Position numbers and translations under genes: made by a program. A stretch of 36,274 nt of DNA from Synechococcus sp. AG-673-A03 (GTDB lineage Bacteria; Cyanobacteriota; Cyanobacteriia; PCC-6307; Cyanobiaceae), in assembly GCA_003211275.1 (NCBI GenBank), contig QCTE01000014.1, positions 1-36,274 on the forward strand, written 5' to 3'. Below the pieces are notes generated by a model. That model was not told the origin of the DNA. It saw nothing but the letters and a program-made list of their open reading frames with translations, and searched no databases. This document shows, piece by piece, positions 33,083-36,274 of this stretch. Position 1 is the stretch's first letter, and each line of letters starts with the position of its first letter.

Positions 33083-34048
33083 ATGAATATTAAAAATCAC
33101 TTCATTCATGTTGCAGCATTTTCGCCTGATAAAGCGAAAATTTGGGACACATTCTTGGGTCAATCAATTAATTCTCATTTTTTTTATTCAAGAGACTTCT
33201 TAAAATATCACGAAGGAAAACTTGTTGATAGATCATTAATGCTATATCTAAATGAAAAGTTAATTGGCATTCTTCCTGCTTGTGAATGTCCGGTTGATAG
33301 GTATCAAATTTCTTCTCATTACGGGTTATCTTTTGCGGGCTTAGTTCTCTCGAAGCGATTTGGCCAAGGTTTTGTAAATAGTTGTCTTGATGCTATTTGT
33401 TTATACCTCAAGGACTGTGGATACAAAACCTTCCATTATAAACCATCGCCGTTTATATATCACTCTAAACCTTGCCAAGCAGACTTATATTGGCTGTGGA
33501 AAAATAATGCTCAACTAGTCAGAAGAGATTCTGGATCAGTGATTTTTTTAAAATCTCCGCTGCAATATTCGAAGGGAAGAAAGTCATCGGTAAAGAAAGC
33601 ATTCAAATCTAATATTAGAGTTGAACTTAATAATAGTAAAATAGACGAATTTTGGAACGTTCTCACTTCAAATCTTCAGCAAAAATACGATGCGTTACCG
33701 ACTCACGATTTATCTCAAATAAAGAATCTTACAGCAAACTTCCCGGACAACATTAAACTATATGCCGCATTATTGAATGACAGAGTAGTTTCAGGAGCTC
33801 TTCTTTTCGTAAATCCTGGCGTCGTACACACTCAATATCTTTCTTCTTCTCAACTAGGTAAGGATTTATGTGCTTTAGATCTTGTCATAGACACAATTGT
33901 ATCTAATTATTCATCGAAGTGTTCATACTTGAGTTTTGGCATATCAACTTTTCATAATGGCAAGCAATATAATTCTAGCTTAGGATCATACAAAGAATCT
34001 TTTGATTCTGGACCTATGTTATTCGAACATTACTCTCTCACATTATGA
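33083..34048 (+). CDS. FemAB/GNAT-like acyltransferase
   Basis: A 321-residue protein resembling the GNAT-fold FemAB-like group (Acetyltransf_6). The N-terminal half has HFFYSRDFLKYHEGK and LMLYLNEKLIGILPACEC, a usual GNAT-like strand pair. The C-terminal half has KLYAALLNDRVVSGALLFVN and a GKDLCALDLVIDTIV helix, followed by SYLSFGISTFHNGKQYN. This group transfers acetyl or aminoacyl groups, and in sugar operons is often thought to N-acylate an amino sugar. It overlaps the FdtA-like start by 4 bases (ATGA). Two possible acyltransferases in one operon is notable; which acts on the FdtB-type product is open. Confidence 0.65.
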   Translation: MNIKNHFIHVAAFSPDKAKIWDTFLGQSINSHFFYSRDFLKYHEGKLVDRSLMLYLNEKLIGILPACECPVDRYQISSHYGLSFAGLVLSKRFGQGFVNSCLDAICLYLKDCGYKTFHYKPSPFIYHSKPCQADLYWLWKNNAQLVRRDSGSVIFLKSPLQYSKGRKSSVKKAFKSNIRVELNNSKIDEFWNVLTSNLQQKYDALPTHDLSQIKNLTANFPDNIKLYAALLNDRVVSGALLFVNPGVVHTQYLSSSQLGKDLCALDLVIDTIVSNYSSKCSYLSFGISTFHNGKQYNSSLGSYKESFDSGPMLFEHYSLTL

Positions 34049-34470
34049 ATAAACAAACTTATTCAATAAATAACTGCAAATTATTGACACTTTCATCTAT
34101 TATTGATTCTAGAGGAAGTTTGTGTGTTTTGGAAGGGAATACCGTTCTCCCTTTTCCCATACAAAGGGTTTATTATTTATACGGCTGCTCTCTCGAGCAT
34201 CTGAGAGGTGGTCATGCGCATATTAATCTAAAACAAGTATTTATTGCTCTAAATGGCACTATAAATATTAAACTTGATGATGGAAAAAACAGCAAGGATA
34301 TTTTGCTCGATAAGCCCAACTTAGCTCTGTATGTTTCTCCGCATATTTGGAGGGACATTCGTTTTTTATCTAAAGATGCTGTACTTCTTGTTCTTGCGTC
34401 TGATTTGTATTATGAAGCTGATTATATTCGCTCCTATAATGACTTTAAACTTTTTACATCCTCAAAGTGA
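34045..34470 (+). CDS. FdtA/QdtA-like dTDP-4-keto-6-deoxyhexose 3,4-ketoisomerase
   Basis: A 141-residue cupin of the WxcM-C/FdtA family, normal length. The motif RGGHAHINLKQ (54-64) holds the two histidines at positions matching the FdtA active site. GTINIKLDDGKNSKDILLD is the cupin core and ASDLYYEADYIRSYNDF the typical C-terminus. It moves the keto group of dTDP-4-keto-6-deoxyglucose from C4 to C3, making the substrate for a 3-aminotransferase. FdtA (galacto product) and QdtA (gluco product) cannot be separated by eye. RmlA and RmlB, which make the precursor, are not in the window. Overlaps both neighbours by 4 bases. Confidence 0.88.
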   Translation: MNKQTYSINNCKLLTLSSIIDSRGSLCVLEGNTVLPFPIQRVYYLYGCSLEHLRGGHAHINLKQVFIALNGTINIKLDDGKNSKDILLDKPNLALYVSPHIWRDIRFLSKDAVLLVLASDLYYEADYIRSYNDFKLFTSSK

Positions 34471-35582
34471 TTCCATTTCTAGACCTAAAAAAAATTAATT
34501 GTGATATCAAATCTCAATTAATTCAAGCTGCTTCTGACGAGATTCAGAGTGGATATTATATAGGTGGTCCATCTTTGTCGAACTTCGAAGAAAAATGGGC
34601 TGAATATTGTAATTCTAGTTTTTGCGTCGGTGTAGGCAATGGTCTTGATGCATTAAAATTGTCGTTGCTAGCACTTGGCATTGGAGAAGATGATGAGGTG
34701 ATTGTGCCAGGACATACATTTATAGCAACATGGTTGGCTGTTTCTCAATGTGGGGCTACTCCTGTTCCTGTTGACATTAGATTGGATACTTTTAATTTAG
34801 ATCCAGACCAAATATTATCTTCAATTACATCTAGAACAAAAGCTGTTATTCCTGTACATCTTTATGGGCTTCCGTGCGATATGGACAAAATAAATAATAT
34901 TGCTTTGGCTTTTAATTTATACGTCATTGCGGATAGCGCTCAAGCTCACGGTGCTTTATATAAAAACTCATCAATAGACAATTTTTCTTATGCTTCAGCT
35001 TGGAGCTTTTACCCAGGCAAAAATTTAGGCTGTCTTGGAGATGGTGGCGCAATTACAACTAATGATGGAGACTTTGCAAGTAAGTTAAAAAGTTTGGGTA
35101 ATTATGGAAGTCTAAAAAAATATGTTCATATAGATTTAGGCTGCAACTCACGATTAGACCCTATCCAAGCAGCGTTTCTTGCTTGTAAATTGCAATACTT
35201 GAACGCACACTTGCGGATAAGAAATTCAGTTGCACGCGAGTATTCCAAGACCCTTAAAACTTTGAATATTCCTATCCAGCTAATTCCTCCTAACTGCAAG
35301 CACGCTTATCATTTATTTGTTTGCTTGGTTAATGACCGAGATAAGGCTCTAAACCTTTTGCTTCAGAATAGAATTCAATGCTTAGTTCATTATCCAATTT
35401 TGCCCTCCAAGCAAAAGATATACAGAAACGAATACTCCCAATATTTCTTACCCAATGCTGAATATGTGTCTAAGCACTGTCTGAGTCTTCCTATTGGACC
35501 ACATTTGAATTCAATCCAAGTTGCACACATCTGTGATACGATACTCAGGCTTAACTTACTTCCTCCTGATCCACTAAGCTAG
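34467..35582 (+). CDS. DegT/DnrJ/EryC1-family sugar aminotransferase (FdtB/QdtB-like)
   Basis: A 371-residue PLP-dependent aminotransferase. It starts at GTG 34467, overlapping the FdtA-like stop (GTGA) and giving MIPFLDLKKINCDIK, the standard family start. VGVGNGLDALKLSLLALGIG, IVPGHTFIATWLAV and ADSAQAHGA (Asp156 contacts the pyridine nitrogen) lead to SFYPGKNLGCLGDGGAI with the PLP lysine at 185. With the ketoisomerase it should make a dTDP-3-amino-3,6-dideoxyhexose (Fuc3N or Qui3N). The next gene starts one base after its stop. Confidence 0.92.
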   Translation: MIPFLDLKKINCDIKSQLIQAASDEIQSGYYIGGPSLSNFEEKWAEYCNSSFCVGVGNGLDALKLSLLALGIGEDDEVIVPGHTFIATWLAVSQCGATPVPVDIRLDTFNLDPDQILSSITSRTKAVIPVHLYGLPCDMDKINNIALAFNLYVIADSAQAHGALYKNSSIDNFSYASAWSFYPGKNLGCLGDGGAITTNDGDFASKLKSLGNYGSLKKYVHIDLGCNSRLDPIQAAFLACKLQYLNAHLRIRNSVAREYSKTLKTLNIPIQLIPPNCKHAYHLFVCLVNDRDKALNLLLQNRIQCLVHYPILPSKQKIYRNEYSQYFLPNAEYVSKHCLSLPIGPHLNSIQVAHICDTILRLNLLPPDPLS

Positions 35583-35583
35583 G

Positions 35584-36274
35584 ATGATAGAACCCATTGT
35601 CAATCTTGATAGCTGTGAATATTCTTATAAACTTAATTCTAGCTTAATAACAGGTACCGCTGAAGAGAACATCAATATTTCTAAAATTCCTAAGCTTATT
35701 AGAGATAAAGGTTACATTAAGAGCAATATCCTAAATTCTCTAGATTTTGATTTGTTGCGTAATGATGTTCTTAGAATTATTTCAGATCTTTCTGGATATG
35801 ATTTCGTTTCTACATGTGACCGTCGTCAGAATATGATTTTTCTATATCATGACGTCATTGATAATGATCTTCATTACAATATTTGCTCTAAAATTTCACG
35901 CTTAAGAAGATTTGATTTTCAAACACAAGATCTGTTTGATTCAATACTTAAAACTGTTCAATCACTTCTTGGCGTTGATTTATCTCATTACAATAAATTT
36001 TTAAATCGTGATCATATTCAATTAAGAATTAATAGACCCTTTAGTATTGATGTAAACCCTCCACATCGTGATTCTTATGTTGAAGCGTGGAAAGATTCTA
36101 TAAATATATGGATTCCCTTAATTGGTTGTGGTTCCAAAAGTAATCTTCCTATTGTCTCTGGTAGTCATTTGTTTGACGATACTTCTATTCTGAGGACGAA
36201 TGTAGGTAAAGCTGTTATGAATGGTTTGTCTTTTAATGTCCCAGCAATTGTTAAATATGAAAATTCTCCCCTTT
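35584..36274 (+). CDS. PhyH-like Fe(II)/2-oxoglutarate dioxygenase, partial (3' end outside window)
   Basis: An open frame from ATG 35584, one base after the aminotransferase stop, runs to the window end (230 codons). Residues 150-200 resemble the phytanoyl-CoA dioxygenase family. NPPHRDSYVEAWKDSINIW gives the HxD metal motif at His161/Asp163, and then come WIPLIGCG and LPIVSGSHLF, where the family has its conserved PGSH turn. The distal histidine and the 2-oxoglutarate arginine would lie beyond the end or are not visible. Possible roles are hydroxylation of a sugar or lipid intermediate. No signal peptide. The same low-GC codon use as the rest of the operon. Confidence 0.7.
   Translation, partial: MIEPIVNLDSCEYSYKLNSSLITGTAEENINISKIPKLIRDKGYIKSNILNSLDFDLLRNDVLRIISDLSGYDFVSTCDRRQNMIFLYHDVIDNDLHYNICSKISRLRRFDFQTQDLFDSILKTVQSLLGVDLSHYNKFLNRDHIQLRINRPFSIDVNPPHRDSYVEAWKDSINIWIPLIGCGSKSNLPIVSGSHLFDDTSILRTNVGKAVMNGLSFNVPAIVKYENSPL

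Noticed and set aside
1-36274. CRISPR array, transposase, integrase, rRNA or tRNA genes
   Set aside because: No regularly spaced repeats, no transposase or integrase motifs and no convincing structural RNA were seen.

Overview
The window looks like a chromosome segment of a marine picocyanobacterium of the Synechococcus type. The left two thirds are GC-rich. They carry a SelD fused to an NDH-II-like flavoprotein, an MGDG-synthase-like glycosyltransferase, Wza/Wzc-type export genes and a cyanobacterial-looking HisS. The identification rests on protein style and gene content only, because no rRNA or other phylogenetic marker is present.

Layout: (1) 1-4457, housekeeping: the 3' part of a UvrD/PcrA helicase (+), then a convergent galE-selD pair (-). 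(2) 4543-18196, a biosynthetic block mostly on +: MGDG-synthase-like glycosyltransferase, MFS exporter, a 2175-residue iterative-type polyketide synthase, a membrane GT2 glycosyltransferase, a membrane-anchored alpha/beta-hydrolase-like protein and a cytochrome P450. A secreted SRPBCC protein sits on the minus strand between GT2 and the hydrolase, overlapping both neighbours by 2-4 bases. (3) 18183-23076, a minus-strand operon for polysaccharide export: Wza-like, Wzc/Wzz-like without a usable kinase P-loop, and an outer-membrane beta-barrel-like protein. (4) hisS (23214-24503), then a degraded zone (24504-27004). That zone has a frameshifted MNT nucleotidyltransferase, a truncated HEPN-type partner, a minus-strand terminator, and a second copy of the first part of hisS that is identical over 408 bases. 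(5) 27005-36274, an AT-rich surface-polysaccharide island: UDP-glucuronate 4-epimerase-like protein, nucleotide-sugar dehydrogenase, ABC exporter, then a tightly packed operon. The operon encodes a NeuD-like acyltransferase, a propeller-like unknown, a FemAB/GNAT-like protein, an FdtA-like ketoisomerase, a DegT-family aminotransferase, and a PhyH-like oxygenase cut by the window end.

The most interesting system is region 2. The polyketide synthase has KS-DH-ER-KR-ACP-thioester reductase domains. Its acyltransferase core is missing, but both flanking linkers remain, as if the AT had been cleanly removed. A full reductive loop plus a terminal reductase predicts a saturated long-chain aldehyde or alcohol. 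With two glycosyltransferases, an MFS exporter, a P450 and a membrane hydrolase beside it, I infer a pathway for an exported, hydroxylated and possibly glycosylated lipid, analogous to but distinct from heterocyst glycolipid synthesis. Malonyl loading would have to come from an enzyme outside the window, FabD being the obvious candidate.
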